Counted from the first letter of the stretch, positions 41,492 to 50,956 are shown. The stretch: 64,000 bases of DNA from Flexivirga meconopsidis (GCF_026162425.1 NZ_JAOBQJ010000002.1:434001-498000), one strand, 5' to 3'. The notes: generated by a model from the letters alone, not told the origin. A program made the numbers and translations.

Positions 41492-44158
41492 TCAGCCCGG
41501 CGTCTGTGCCGTCCCGGTGCAGATCAGTTGCGCCACCAGGGCCGTCCAGCCGGTCTGGTGGGTGGCGCCGAGGCCGGCGCCGTCGTCGCCGTCGAAGTAC
41601 TCGCTGAAGGTCACGTGCTGGTCCCAGAGCGGCCCGCTCGGATACCAGCGCGGGGTGCCGGGGCGGCGGCCGTCCGGCCCGGGCCGGAAGAGGTCGATCA
41701 GCCGGTTCGCGAGATCGTCGGCGCCCTGCATCAGAGTGCGGTCGGTGGCGGCCCCGTCGACATCGGCGATTCGTTCGTCGGGGTATGCCTCGGCATACGT
41801 CTGGAGGGCATCCAGCAGCAGGAAGTTGACCGGCCACCAGACCGGCCCGCGCCAGTTGGAGTTGCCGCCGAAGAGCGGACTGTCCGACTCGGCCGGCGTG
41901 TAGCGCAACGTCAGCTCCTCGCCGCCGAGGTCGACCCTCAGCGCGTCGCGGTATTGCGCGGACAGTGATCGGATCCCATGAGGCGACAGGAACTCCGAGT
42001 CGTCGAACATCCTTGCCAGCAAACGCTTTCGGCGGTCGGCAGTGACGAGAGCCATCGTGATCCGTTGATCGTCGTGGGTCTGGTGATGGTCGAAGACCGA
42101 TGCGAGCCCGGTCTCTCGGCGCTCCATCCACTGCACCTCACCCACCAGTCTTGGCAGTTGCGCGGCGAGCAGCGGGTGCACGGACTCGACCGCGATCAGC
42201 GGCAGCAAGCCGACGAGCGACCGCACCGGCAGCCGCTCGCCGCTGCCATCCGGCCGGACGATCGCGTCGTAATAGAACCCGTCGCCTTCGTCCCAGAGCG
42301 AAATCCCTTGGGAACCAAAGGTGTCCATCGCCTGCGCGAGGCGCAGGAAGTAGTCGAAGAAGGTGCGCGCGGTCGCTCCCCAGGCCGGCATCTCGCGCGC
42401 GAGCTCGACGGCGATCCGCAGCATCGACAACGAGTAGAAGGCCATCCAGCTGGTGGCGTCCGACTGCTCGAGTCGCAGCCCGTCGGGCAGTGGCTTGGAC
42501 CGGTCGAACAGCCCGATGTTGTCCATCCCGAGGAAGCCGCCCTCGAAGAGGTAGGAACCGTCGGCGTCCTTGCGGTTGATCCACCACGAGAAGTTCAGCA
42601 GCAGCTTGCCGAAGACCCTGATCAGAAACTCCCGATCCTGGTCTCCTGCAAGCGAATACACCAGCCAGGTCGCCCACGCGTGCACCGGCGGGTTGACGTC
42701 GTCGAAGTTCCATTCGTATGCCGGAAGCTGGCCGTTCGGATGTTGCGCCCACTCAGCGACCATCAGCTCGAGCTGGTCCTTGGCGAAGGCCGGGTCGATC
42801 AATGCGAGCGGAACGGTGTGGAAGGCCAGATCCCAGGACGCGAACCACGGGTACTCCCACTCGTCCGGCATCGAGATGACGTCGGCGAGGTCGAGATGCC
42901 GCCAGCTGACGTTGCGGGCACCGGGCTCGGTCCGCTCCTTCGGCGGCTGCGGTCCCGCCGGGTCGCCCTCGAGCCACAACTCGACCGGATAACGGAAAAG
43001 CTGCTTGCCCCAGAGCAATCCGGCAAATGCTCGGCGCGCGATGTGCGCGTCGTCCCCACTCGCCTGCTGGGGTATGACAGCGGCGTAGAAGTCGTCCGCG
43101 TCCTGCTTTCTCGCCTGCAGCACCTCGTCGAAGTCGGCGAACCCGCCGGCCGACGCCTGCTCGAACGGCGCACCTGCGTCCTCGCCGCTCGCCGCGGTCG
43201 CCGAGAGCCGCAGCCGGACGGTGCGGCTGCCGCCCGGCTCGATCTGGTCGTAGTGCCACCAGAAGCCGACCTTGGTGCCGGAGTCAGCACGCACCTGGGC
43301 TTCGTCGCCGTGCACCACAGCCCGGCCGATGCCGCCCTTCGGGCAGTCGGACCGGCCTGCGCTCCCATAGAGGGCTTGGTCGTCGGTTTCGTTGTCGCAG
43401 AAGATAATCCGCGGGTCGCCCTCGGCCTCCAGCCGGTAGGTCCCGAGCCACGCGTGCTGCAGCTCGATGTGACCGTCGGCCCGTCGCATCGTCGGAGTGC
43501 GGTCGTCGCGACCCCATGCCCAGGTGTTGCGGAACCACGCCTGCGGCACCAGGTCGAAGGCAGCCGGCTCAGGCCCCTGGTTGGTGACCGTCACCTGCAT
43601 GAGCACGTCGGTGGGGCTTGCCTTGGCGTAGTCGACCTCGACATCGAAGAACCGGTTGTCGTCCAGGACCCCGGTGTCGGTGAGCTCGTACTCCGGCTGC
43701 GACCGATCGCGGGCCGCGTTGCCCGCGACCAGTTCGTCATACGGAAAGGCGGCCTGCGGGTAGCGGTAGAGCCAGCTGCCGAAGGAGTGCGTCGGGGTGG
43801 CGTCGGTCGGCCACCAGACCTCTTTGACGTCCTCGCCGTGGTTGCCCTGGCCGTTGGTCAGGCCGAACAGCCGCTCCTTCAGGCGATCGTCGTGGCCGTT
43901 CCAGACCGCGACGCCGAGGTTGAGGAAGCCGAATCGGTCGGTGAGACCGGCGAGGCCGTCCTCACCGAAGCGGTAGGCGCGCAGGTGCGAGTGATCGAAC
44001 GGGAAGTAGTCCCAGGCGTTTCCGTCGGCGGAGTAGTCCTCCCGCACCGTGCCCCACTGTCGCCCGGAGACGTAGGGACCCCACAGCCGCCACGCGGCAT
44101 CGGCTTGCGGCGATTCGGCGAGACGGGCGTGTTCGGCGGTCGGCGGTGTCGTCGTCAC
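41492..44158 (-). CDS. GH63-type glucosidase
   Basis: 888 residues, no signal peptide. Start RLWGPYVSGRQWGTVREDYS and DYFPFDHSHLRAYRFGEDGL, the catalytic (alpha/alpha)6 barrel segments WEYPWFASWDLAFHTVPLAL (general acid Asp) and NSNWRGPVWWPVNFLLLDAL, and EGGFLGMDNIGLFDRS mark the bacterial GH63 group. Members hydrolyse alpha-glucosidic bonds such as in glucosylglycerate or mannosylglycerate-type osmolytes or oligosaccharides; the specific substrate is not evident. It lies between hflX and the helicase gene on the same strand. Confidence 0.88.
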   Translation of the reverse strand: MTTTPPTAEHARLAESPQADAAWRLWGPYVSGRQWGTVREDYSADGNAWDYFPFDHSHLRAYRFGEDGLAGLTDRFGFLNLGVAVWNGHDDRLKERLFGLTNGQGNHGEDVKEVWWPTDATPTHSFGSWLYRYPQAAFPYDELVAGNAARDRSQPEYELTDTGVLDDNRFFDVEVDYAKASPTDVLMQVTVTNQGPEPAAFDLVPQAWFRNTWAWGRDDRTPTMRRADGHIELQHAWLGTYRLEAEGDPRIIFCDNETDDQALYGSAGRSDCPKGGIGRAVVHGDEAQVRADSGTKVGFWWHYDQIEPGGSRTVRLRLSATAASGEDAGAPFEQASAGGFADFDEVLQARKQDADDFYAAVIPQQASGDDAHIARRAFAGLLWGKQLFRYPVELWLEGDPAGPQPPKERTEPGARNVSWRHLDLADVISMPDEWEYPWFASWDLAFHTVPLALIDPAFAKDQLELMVAEWAQHPNGQLPAYEWNFDDVNPPVHAWATWLVYSLAGDQDREFLIRVFGKLLLNFSWWINRKDADGSYLFEGGFLGMDNIGLFDRSKPLPDGLRLEQSDATSWMAFYSLSMLRIAVELAREMPAWGATARTFFDYFLRLAQAMDTFGSQGISLWDEGDGFYYDAIVRPDGSGERLPVRSLVGLLPLIAVESVHPLLAAQLPRLVGEVQWMERRETGLASVFDHHQTHDDQRITMALVTADRRKRLLARMFDDSEFLSPHGIRSLSAQYRDALRVDLGGEELTLRYTPAESDSPLFGGNSNWRGPVWWPVNFLLLDALQTYAEAYPDERIADVDGAATDRTLMQGADDLANRLIDLFRPGPDGRRPGTPRWYPSGPLWDQHVTFSEYFDGDDGAGLGATHQTGWTALVAQLICTGTAQTPG

Positions 44159-44208
44159 GAGTCGAAGACTGCCACGTCACGCTGGGCGTGGGGGTGTCGC
44201 GGCTCCCG

Positions 44209-45708
44209 TCATACCGAAAAGGCCGCGAGCTCCCCTTGCAGCACCGGGGTGACCTTGGCGTGCACGTGCGTGCCGTCGGCGGTGTGCTCGGTGGCGAGCA
44301 CCTCGCCCTCCTCGTGCAGCCGGGAGAGCAGGTCGCCGCGCTGGTAGGGCAGCAACAGCTCGACCCGGATGTCGGGGCGGGGCAACTCGTCGTCGATGAG
44401 CTGCTGCAGCTCCTCGAATCCGGCTCCGGTGCGGGCGGATACGGCGATCGCGTGCTTCTCGGCGCGCAGGATCCGGTCAATCACGTGCGGGTCGGCGAGG
44501 TCGGCCTTGTTGACGACCACGACCTCCTTGACCTGGTCGGCGCCGACGTCGGCGAGCACCTCGCGCACCGCGGTGATCTGCGACTCCGGGTCGGGATGCG
44601 AACCGTCGACCACGTGCAGCACGAGGTCGGCGTCACCGACCTCCTCCAGCGTGGAGCGGAATGCCTCGACCAGCTGGTGCGGCAGCTCGCGGACGAAACC
44701 GACCGTGTCGACCAGCGTGTAACCGCGACCGTCGCGGGTCTCGGCCCGGCGTACGGTCGGATCGAGGGTGGCGAACAATTGGTTCTGCACCAGCACGCCG
44801 GCACCGGTGAGCCGGTTGAGGATCGAGGACTTGCCGGCGTTGGTGTAGCCGGCGATCGCGACCGACGGGACGTGACCCGCGCGGCGAGAGTGCCGCTTGG
44901 TGTCGCGCATGGTCTTCATCCCGGACAGTTCGCGGCGCAACTTGGCGATTCGGGTGTTGATCCGTCGGCGGTCCAGCTCGATCTTGGTCTCACCGGGGCC
45001 GCGCGAGCCCATGCCCTGGCCGCCGGCGGCCTGGCCACCGGCCTGGCGGGACATCGACTCACCCCAGCCGCGCAGCCGCGGCAGCAGGTATTGCAGCTGG
45101 GCCAGCTCGACCTGCGCCTTGCCCTCCTTGGACTTGGCGTGCTGGGCGAAGATGTCGAGGATCAGCGCGGTGCGGTCGATGACCTTGACCTTGACCACGT
45201 CCTCAAGACCGCGGCGCTGGCTCGGCGTGAGCTCGGTGTCGGCGATGACGGTGTCGGCACCCTCGGCGATCACAATGTCGCGCAGCTCGGCGGCCTTGCC
45301 CGAGCCCATCCAGGTGCCGGGGTCCGGCTTGAGACGGCGCTGCAGCACGCCGGCGAGCACGGTCGAGCCGGCGGTCTCGGCGAGCGCGGAGAGCTCGCGC
45401 AGCGAGTGCTCGGCCTCCTCCGCGGTGCCTTCGCCCCACACGCCGGCGAGCACAACACGCTCCAGGCGCAGCTGGCGGTATTCGACCTCGGTGACGTCCT
45501 CGAGCTCAGTGGACAGACCGGCGACGCGGCGCAGCGCGGCGCGGTCTTCCCGGTCGAACTGGTCGCCGTCGGTGCTCCCCTCGATGAGGAAGCCGTCGTT
45601 GTCGTAGCGGGGGTCGACGTCCGCGTCCGCGGCCAGCGCCTCGGCGCGGCCGTCCAGCAGATCGGATCGACGCATGTCTTGGGTGTTTCGTGCTGTCATG
45701 TTCTCCAT
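44209..45708 (-). CDS. hflX: Ribosome-associated GTPase HflX
   Basis: 499 residues. N-terminal HflX domain (RRLKPDPGTWMGSGKAAELR; DTVIADTELTPSQRRGLEDV), Gly-rich linker GGQAAGGQGMGSRGPGETKI, and G domain with GYTNAGKSSILNRL (G1), DTVGFVRELPHQLVEAFRST (G3) and NKADLAD (G4). HflX splits stalled 70S ribosomes and, in actinobacteria, contributes to macrolide-lincosamide resistance. Start may be ATG 45708 or ATG 45699. Downstream of dapF/miaA in conserved order but separated by a repeat array and two opposite genes. Confidence 0.96.
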   Translation of the reverse strand: MENMTARNTQDMRRSDLLDGRAEALAADADVDPRYDNDGFLIEGSTDGDQFDREDRAALRRVAGLSTELEDVTEVEYRQLRLERVVLAGVWGEGTAEEAEHSLRELSALAETAGSTVLAGVLQRRLKPDPGTWMGSGKAAELRDIVIAEGADTVIADTELTPSQRRGLEDVVKVKVIDRTALILDIFAQHAKSKEGKAQVELAQLQYLLPRLRGWGESMSRQAGGQAAGGQGMGSRGPGETKIELDRRRINTRIAKLRRELSGMKTMRDTKRHSRRAGHVPSVAIAGYTNAGKSSILNRLTGAGVLVQNQLFATLDPTVRRAETRDGRGYTLVDTVGFVRELPHQLVEAFRSTLEEVGDADLVLHVVDGSHPDPESQITAVREVLADVGADQVKEVVVVNKADLADPHVIDRILRAEKHAIAVSARTGAGFEELQQLIDDELPRPDIRVELLLPYQRGDLLSRLHEEGEVLATEHTADGTHVHAKVTPVLQGELAAFSV

Positions 45709-45885
45709 ATCGTCTCAGGTGTCAACGCCGCAAGCGAGCGAGTTAATCCGCCGCCCGCGCTCAGCGCCAGCGTGCGCCGGGCGTGCCGGGCACGCCACCG
45801 CACAGCCGCGCGTGCCGGGCCCGCCGGACGCGCCCCTGCGCGCGCCGGGCCTGCCACCGCACAGCCCGGCCCCTGCGCAGCCGCC

Positions 45886-45990
45886 AAACTCACCGAATAG
45901 GTGGGCGGCGCGCCGCAAACGAGCGCTCCGTCGGTGTGTCGCGCACCTATTCGGTGAGTTTCGCTGGTCTGGCACCTATTCGGTGAGTTT
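45886..45990. repeat. Inverted and tandem 18-base repeats upstream of hflX
   Basis: AAACTCACCGAATAGGTG at 45886-45903 is the exact reverse complement of CACCTATTCGGTGAGTTT at 45944-45961 and again at 45973-45990; the last two are in tandem with a 29-base period. The gene-free interval 45709-46104 also has a G/C-rich stretch of GCCGGGC-type repeats (45775-45870). Related sequence recurs at 47099-47217 on the other side of the DUF559 gene. Confidence 0.8.
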
Positions 45991-46104
45991 CGCTGGTCGC
46001 GCAGCAACTCCGCGGCGTCCACATCCCTCCCCGCGGCACGGCGCCATCCACCGATCGGGGATTCGCGGGTGTGCCAACGCGTCGGCGCCGAGCAGATTTC
46101 ACCC

Positions 46105-47031
46105 ATGAACCTCCCCTTCGACCTCACCGAGCCGTTCACCGTCGCACAGGCCGCGCAGGCAGGCATCACCCGCAACATGCTGACCGGAGCCCGTTATCGG
46201 CGCCTGTTTCCTGGCGTGTATGTCGCGGGCGACGCGCCGGTCTCGCTGCCGTCCTTGACCGGCGCTGCCCTGCTGGCCGCCGACTGCGCCGAGTTCGTCA
46301 GCCATCAGACGGCCGCCAAGCTGCTCGGCGCCGCGGTTGCGGACAGCGCCGTCATACATCTTGGGACGACGGCCAAGCATCAGTCGATCGTGCCGGGCGT
46401 GCACGTGCACCGCTTCTCCACCCGTCCCAACCTCACCACGGCGGCGGGCCTTGCGGTCACCGCGCCGGCGCACACCTTCGTCGACCTGGCTCGGGTGCTC
46501 GACCTCGTCGACGCGGTCGCACTCGGCGACAGCCTCGTCCACCGCGGGCTCACGACTCCGAGCCAGCTCACATTGCTGGCGCGGGCGCGGCAGGGCCCGG
46601 GCGCGCGAGCGGTGCGCACGGCCGCGTCATACGTCCGGGTCGGTGCCCAATCGCCACGCGAGAGTCGGCTGCGGATGCTGCCCGTGCTCGCCGGTCTGCC
46701 CGAACCCGAGCTTCAGATCGAGGTGATCGACCGCTCCGGGCGACGGCGGTTCTTGGACATGGGATACCGAAAGTGGCGGGTGGGGATCGAGTATGACGGG
46801 CGACACCACGTCGAACGCGCCGAGCAGTGGGAAGCCGACATCCTGCGTCGCGAGGATGTCGAATCCGAGTCCTGGCACCTCATTTCCGTCACCGGTCGGC
46901 AGCTCGATGCACAGCCTGGCCAGGTCCTGAGCCGCATCGTCACCGCGGTCCAACGAGCGGGTATGACGGTGCCGCCTCTGCGCGATACATGGCGCGTGTG
47001 CTTCCCCGGCTACCAGAGCCTCATCGCATGA
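46105..47031 (+). CDS. AbiEi-like winged-helix plus DUF559 nuclease-fold protein
   Basis: 308 residues from ATG at 46105. N-terminal winged-helix like the AbiEi antitoxin domain (PFTVAQAAQAGITRNMLTGA; RYRRLFPGVYVAGDAP), a middle region with HTFVDLARVLDLVDAVALGD, and a C-terminal Vsr/DUF559 PD-(D/E)xK-like fold: LDMGYRKWRVGIEYDGRHH then WEADILRREDVESESWHLIS. Such two-domain proteins are frequent singletons in actinobacteria; neither toxin-antitoxin pairing nor nuclease activity is proven. No AbiEii partner is adjacent. It is bracketed by related repeat arrays and carries many GTATGNC heptamers, so it is not recent foreign DNA. Confidence 0.82.
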   Translation: MNLPFDLTEPFTVAQAAQAGITRNMLTGARYRRLFPGVYVAGDAPVSLPSLTGAALLAADCAEFVSHQTAAKLLGAAVADSAVIHLGTTAKHQSIVPGVHVHRFSTRPNLTTAAGLAVTAPAHTFVDLARVLDLVDAVALGDSLVHRGLTTPSQLTLLARARQGPGARAVRTAASYVRVGAQSPRESRLRMLPVLAGLPEPELQIEVIDRSGRRRFLDMGYRKWRVGIEYDGRHHVERAEQWEADILRREDVESESWHLISVTGRQLDAQPGQVLSRIVTAVQRAGMTVPPLRDTWRVCFPGYQSLIA

Positions 47032-47098
47032 CCCGCACGAGTTCGCTCTGGCGGCGCGGGCGCCGGGCTGACCCGAGCGCGCCCCCGCCTGCCTCAGA

Positions 47099-47217
47099 GC
47101 CCGACGCCAAACCCGCAAAACTCGCCGATAAGGTGCCCGACGCCAAACCCGCGAAACTCGCCGATAAGGTGCCCGACGCGCCGTACCTGCGGCTGCGCAC
47201 GGCGCGTCGCGCACCTT
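47099..47217. repeat. 36-base tandem repeat followed by a hairpin
   Basis: Two 36-base units (47099-47134, 47135-47170) differ at one base and end in AACTCGCCGATAAGGT, close to the AACTCACCGAATAGGT repeat at 45887. A hairpin follows: AAGGTGC (47166-47172) and GACGCGCCGT (47175-47184) pair with ACGGCGCGTC (47199-47208) and GCACCTT (47211-47217). Probably the terminator of the DUF559 gene. Confidence 0.75.
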
Positions 47218-47227
47218 TTCGGTGACT

Positions 47228-47292
47228 TTCGGGCCTTCGGGCGTTCGGGCGTTCGGGCTTTCGCGGTGACTCTCGGGCTTTCGGGCTTTCGC
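47228..47292. repeat. Degenerate TTCGGGC heptamer repeats
   Basis: Successive TTCGGGC/TTTCGGG copies (GCCTTCGGGCGTTCGGGCG and again after 47268) fill the space before the methyltransferase start at 47327. The whole interval 47032-47326 is repeat sequence with no gene. Confidence 0.65.
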
Positions 47293-47326
47293 ACGCCCCA
47301 CGGCGCGGCGATACCGTTGCGCTCCG

Positions 47327-47953
47327 ATGAGCGATCACTACTTCACCGCGCAGCCGGCAAGCGCGGACGAACGCCGCACGATCAACGTGCCGCTTGCCGG
47401 TCGCACCCGCGCCATCCAGGTGGCGCCGGGCATCTTCTCCCCCGATCGGATCGACCAGGGCACGAGCGTGCTGCTGCAACACGCTCCCCCGCCGCCCGCC
47501 TCCGGCACCTTCCTCGACCTCGGCTGCGGGTGGGGCCCCATCGCACTGACGCTCGGTCTGCTGTCGCCTGACGCGCAGGTGTGGGGTGTCGACGTCAACG
47601 AACGCGCGCTCGACCTACTCACCCACAACGCGACCGCCCTCGGCCTGGCGGGCGTGCACGCCGCCACCGCCGACCAGGTGCCGGCCGACCAGCGGTTCGA
47701 CCTGATCTGGTCCAACCCGCCGATCCGGGTTGGCAAGCAGGTGCTGCACGACCTGCTCACCGCCTGGTTGCCCCGACTCACCGACGACGGCGTCGCCTAC
47801 CTGGTGGTGCAGCGCAACCTGGGGTCGGATTCGCTGCAGAAATGGCTGAGCGAAAACGGTTACCCGACAACCCGATTCACGAGCGTGAAGGGCTTCCGCA
47901 TCCTGCGGGTCACGCCGGTCCGGCCGGAGGACGCCAACGGCACCAGAGGCTGA
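47327..47953 (+). CDS. RsmC-like class I methyltransferase
   Basis: 208 residues. SAM motif FLDLGCGWGPIALTLGLLSP, acidic motif VWGVDVNERALDLL, and the N-P-P motif LIWSNPPIRVGKQ typical of RsmC/RlmG small-domain (MTS) enzymes that methylate guanine N2 in rRNA. N-terminus YFTAQPASADERRTI matches the single-domain actinobacterial form, which lacks the RsmC N-terminal pseudo-domain. Converges on dapF with 27 bases between stops. Confidence 0.9.
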   Translation: MSDHYFTAQPASADERRTINVPLAGRTRAIQVAPGIFSPDRIDQGTSVLLQHAPPPPASGTFLDLGCGWGPIALTLGLLSPDAQVWGVDVNERALDLLTHNATALGLAGVHAATADQVPADQRFDLIWSNPPIRVGKQVLHDLLTAWLPRLTDDGVAYLVVQRNLGSDSLQKWLSENGYPTTRFTSVKGFRILRVTPVRPEDANGTRG

Positions 47954-47980
47954 CGCGATGATGCGGAACGAATCCACGCA

Positions 47981-48862
47981 TCAGGCCGGGAGCGTGACTT
48001 CTCCTTCGGCGATCACGTGCGCCGGCCCGGAGAGCGCCACCCGGTCACCGGCGATGTGTACGCCGAGAGTCCCGCCAGGCACGTCGACCCGCCAGTCGAG
48101 CTGGTCGGCGGGCTGACCGGCCCACCACCAGGTCGCGAGCGCGGCGGCCGCCGCGCCGGTGCCGCAGCTCTGAGTCTCACCGACACCGCGCTCGTGCACC
48201 CGCATGCTGATGTGGCCCGGGTCGAGCGCGCGGACGAACTCCACGTTGGTGCCGTGCTCAGGATGCGGATCGACGTGTGGCGCGTGCGTGAGGTCCAGCG
48301 CGCCCAGGTCGATGCCGGGCGGCAGCGCAACCACCGTGTGGGGGTTGCCGAGCTCGAGGCTGAGCGCGGGCAGCGGGTCCTCGGATCCGACGACCTGCAC
48401 GACACCGTCCATACCCCGCTCGGCGGCATCAGCCGGCCGCGCCAGCCGCCACGGCCCTAGATCGGTGGCGAAGCCGTCGCCGACCGGGCTGATCCGCTTG
48501 ACACCGGCCCGCGTCGCGATCGAGAACTCCGGGGTGTCGACCAGGCCGTGATCGACCAGGTAGCGCGCGAACACCCTGGTGCCGTTGCCGCACATTTCGG
48601 CGATCGAGCCGTCGTGATTGCGATAGTCCATGAACCAGCGCGCGTCACCGGCGCTGCGCCGAATCTCATCGGGTGCGTGCTCCACCGGCACCACCCTGAT
48701 CACACCGTCCCCGCCGATGCCGGCGCGCCGGTCGGCGAGGAAGGTCACGTCGCGGGCATCAAGCTCGAGGGCACCGTCGAGCGCGGGCACGAGCACGAAG
48801 TCGTTCAGCGTGCCCTCCCCCTTGGCAAAGGCGATGGTCGTCACGCCGACATTCAACGGCAT
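47981..48862 (-). CDS. dapF: Diaminopimelate epimerase
   Basis: 293 residues. FAKGEGTLNDFVLV start pattern, first catalytic Cys in AEMCGNGTRVFARYL, second in GVGETQSCGTGAAAAALAT. Converts LL- to meso-diaminopimelate for lysine and peptidoglycan synthesis. GTG at 48844 is an alternative start that would remove six non-conserved residues. It lies 27 bases after miaA in a two-gene operon. Confidence 0.97.
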   Translation of the reverse strand: MPLNVGVTTIAFAKGEGTLNDFVLVPALDGALELDARDVTFLADRRAGIGGDGVIRVVPVEHAPDEIRRSAGDARWFMDYRNHDGSIAEMCGNGTRVFARYLVDHGLVDTPEFSIATRAGVKRISPVGDGFATDLGPWRLARPADAAERGMDGVVQVVGSEDPLPALSLELGNPHTVVALPPGIDLGALDLTHAPHVDPHPEHGTNVEFVRALDPGHISMRVHERGVGETQSCGTGAAAAALATWWWAGQPADQLDWRVDVPGGTLGVHIAGDRVALSGPAHVIAEGEVTLPA

Positions 48863-48889
48863 GGCGTATGCCGCGGCAAACCCGTCCTG

Positions 48890-49801
48890 TCAGGCGACCC
48901 GTTCGATCGCTGCGAGCGCCTGGTCGAGCAGGTCCGGCGCGTCATACGGCAACCAGGTGATGCGCGGGTCGGATCCGAACCACGCTTGTTGCCGTCGAGC
49001 GAACTTCCTTGTCACCGTTGCTGTTTCGGCCTTCGCTTCGTCTTCGGTGAGCGCACCGTCAAGCTGTCGCAATGCCTGTGCGTAGCCGATCGCCCGGCTC
49101 GCGGTGCGGCCCTCGCGCAGACCCGCGCGATCCAGCCGCTGCACCTCCTTGAGCAGCCCGGAGGACCACATCCGGTCGATCCGGCGCACGATCCGTTGGT
49201 CGAGGTCCGGCCGCTCGATGGTCAGGCCGAGCATGACTGTGGGAGCAACGAATTCGCGCCGCGGCATGGTCGCCGAGAAGGGCCGCCCGGTGAGTTCGAT
49301 GACCTCCAGCGCCCGCACGATGCGGCGTCCGTTGCTGGTCAGGATGTTGGCGGCGGCTTCCGGATCGCGAGCGGTGAGCTCCGCGTGCAGGCGGTCCGGC
49401 CCGACCTGCGCCAGCCGCATTTCCCACCGGGCTCGCACAGCCGCGTCGGTCGGCGGAATCTGCAGATCGTCCAACGCCGCCCGCACATACAGCCCGCTGC
49501 CGCCGACAAGCATCGGCACCCGGCCGCGAGCCCGGATCGCGGTGATCGCCTCCCGCGCCCGCTCCTGGTATGCCGCAACGCTCGCCTCGGCGCGCACGTC
49601 GAGGATGTCAAGCAGGTGGTGCGGCACACCACCCCACTCCTCCGGGGGCAGCTTCGCGGTGCCGATGTCCATCCCCCGGTAGAACTGCGACGCGTCGGCA
49701 TTGACGATCTCAGCGCCGAGCCGCTGGGCGAGAGCCACCCCGAGGTCGGACTTGCCGGTCGCGGTCGGGCCGACGACGGCGATGATCGGCAATTGGCTCA
49801 C
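48890..49801 (-). CDS. miaA: tRNA dimethylallyltransferase
   Basis: 303 residues from GTG at 49801. P-loop VVGPTATGKSDLGVALAQ, NADASQFYRGMDIGTAKL, VGGSGLYVRAALDDL and TVTRKFARRQQAWFGSDPRI. Transfers dimethylallyl from DMAPP to adenosine 37 of tRNAs reading UNN codons. Divergent from the acyltransferase gene by 39 bases. Confidence 0.97.
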   Translation of the reverse strand: MSQLPIIAVVGPTATGKSDLGVALAQRLGAEIVNADASQFYRGMDIGTAKLPPEEWGGVPHHLLDILDVRAEASVAAYQERAREAITAIRARGRVPMLVGGSGLYVRAALDDLQIPPTDAAVRARWEMRLAQVGPDRLHAELTARDPEAAANILTSNGRRIVRALEVIELTGRPFSATMPRREFVAPTVMLGLTIERPDLDQRIVRRIDRMWSSGLLKEVQRLDRAGLREGRTASRAIGYAQALRQLDGALTEDEAKAETATVTRKFARRQQAWFGSDPRITWLPYDAPDLLDQALAAIERVA

Positions 49802-49840
49802 GCCCCGAAAGATAGTCGGCGCGCTCCCTACGATGAGCGG

Positions 49841-50956
49841 GTGACTCTGCCGAGCAGCGACGAGATTCGGGCCCGCATCACCGGGGCGGCGCGCGTGCGG
49901 GCGTTTGCCTACTTCGCCGTGGAGCCCGCTGACACAGCCGACTTCGCTGCGGCCGCCGACTCGATCGCTGCCGACCGCGCCCTGCTCGGCGAGGTGGCCG
50001 AGGTGGTCGCGCAGCTGCGGGAGGGCATGGGCGTGCCGCTCACCCAGACGCCTGCCCGGTTACCGGCCAGGTTCGACCCGCACGATCCGGACGCCCCACT
50101 CACCGACCGCTTCTTCTATCCGGTGGCGTTCGTCGGGGCGCTTGCGGATGCGCTGGCCTATCACCGCTCCCGCGCCATACCCGACGCGGCGTCGCGGGCC
50201 ATCTTCGCCGATCTCGGACGGCACCTGCGGATCTTCGAGCGCACCTTCGGGCAGACCGGGCTGCACGTGCAGGACTGGTTCGCGCTGCACCTGCGCGGGC
50301 TGATCTACGACTTCGGGCGGCTCCAGGGGAATCTGACCGAGCTGACCGGGCCTGCTGCCGATCTCGCCGCGGCGGCCGTGCCGGCTCCGCCCGGCGCGAT
50401 GGTGATCGACACTCATATCCCGGACATCGGACCGTTAACACCGGCCGAGGTCGATGCGTCGTTCGGCCGGATGTCACCGTTCTTCGCCCGGCACTTCCCG
50501 GAGCTGCCGCCGCTGCGGATCGCGGTCTGCACCAGCTGGCTGCTCGACGAGCAACTGCAGACCCTCGTGCCGGGCAGCAATATCGCGGCATTCGGCGCCC
50601 GCTGGCACCCCATCGGGCCGCCGAGCGATGGCGACTGGTCGGTGCGCAACTTTGTCTTCCGCCGTCCGGATGCGCCGCTCGACCGGCTCACCGGCAGCTC
50701 CCGCCTTGAGCAGGCGGTGCTCAAGCACTGGCGCTCCGGTGCCCATCTGCAGGTCCGCACCGGCTGGTGCGAAACCGCCCACCCGCAGCGCGACTCGATC
50801 GACTTCGGAATACTGAGCACCATGAGCAACGAGCCGACCGACGACACATACGACATCGAGGAAGAGGAGACGGCGACCGACGAGGGTATGCCGTTGCGCC
50901 CCGGCTACGACGACGCCAACCGGCCGGAGCCGGCCGAGTCCTCGTCCGACGACTGA
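49841..50956 (+). CDS. GNAT-fold acyltransferase-domain protein
   Basis: 371 residues from GTG at 49841. LHVQDWFALHLRGLIYDFGR, VIDTHIPDIGPLTPAEVDAS and SFGRMSPFFARHFPELPPLR are the pattern of a two-domain actinobacterial GNAT_N/GNAT_C (DUF5596-type) family of unknown substrate. The normal domain ends near RTGWCETAHPQ; the last 50 residues are very acidic (DIEEEETATDEG). An in-frame ATG at 50824 with a separate acidic 44-codon reading could instead be a small independent gene. Confidence 0.78.
   Translation: MTLPSSDEIRARITGAARVRAFAYFAVEPADTADFAAAADSIAADRALLGEVAEVVAQLREGMGVPLTQTPARLPARFDPHDPDAPLTDRFFYPVAFVGALADALAYHRSRAIPDAASRAIFADLGRHLRIFERTFGQTGLHVQDWFALHLRGLIYDFGRLQGNLTELTGPAADLAAAAVPAPPGAMVIDTHIPDIGPLTPAEVDASFGRMSPFFARHFPELPPLRIAVCTSWLLDEQLQTLVPGSNIAAFGARWHPIGPPSDGDWSVRNFVFRRPDAPLDRLTGSSRLEQAVLKHWRSGAHLQVRTGWCETAHPQRDSIDFGILSTMSNEPTDDTYDIEEEETATDEGMPLRPGYDDANRPEPAESSSDD

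Noticed and set aside
41978-44347. 789-codon open frame antisense to the GH63 gene
   Set aside because: Same artefact: no recognisable domain and the opposite strand encodes a clear GH63 enzyme.
46105-47031. AbiE toxin-antitoxin pair
   Set aside because: Only the antitoxin-like HTH is present, fused to a DUF559 fold; there is no adjacent AbiEii nucleotidyltransferase gene.
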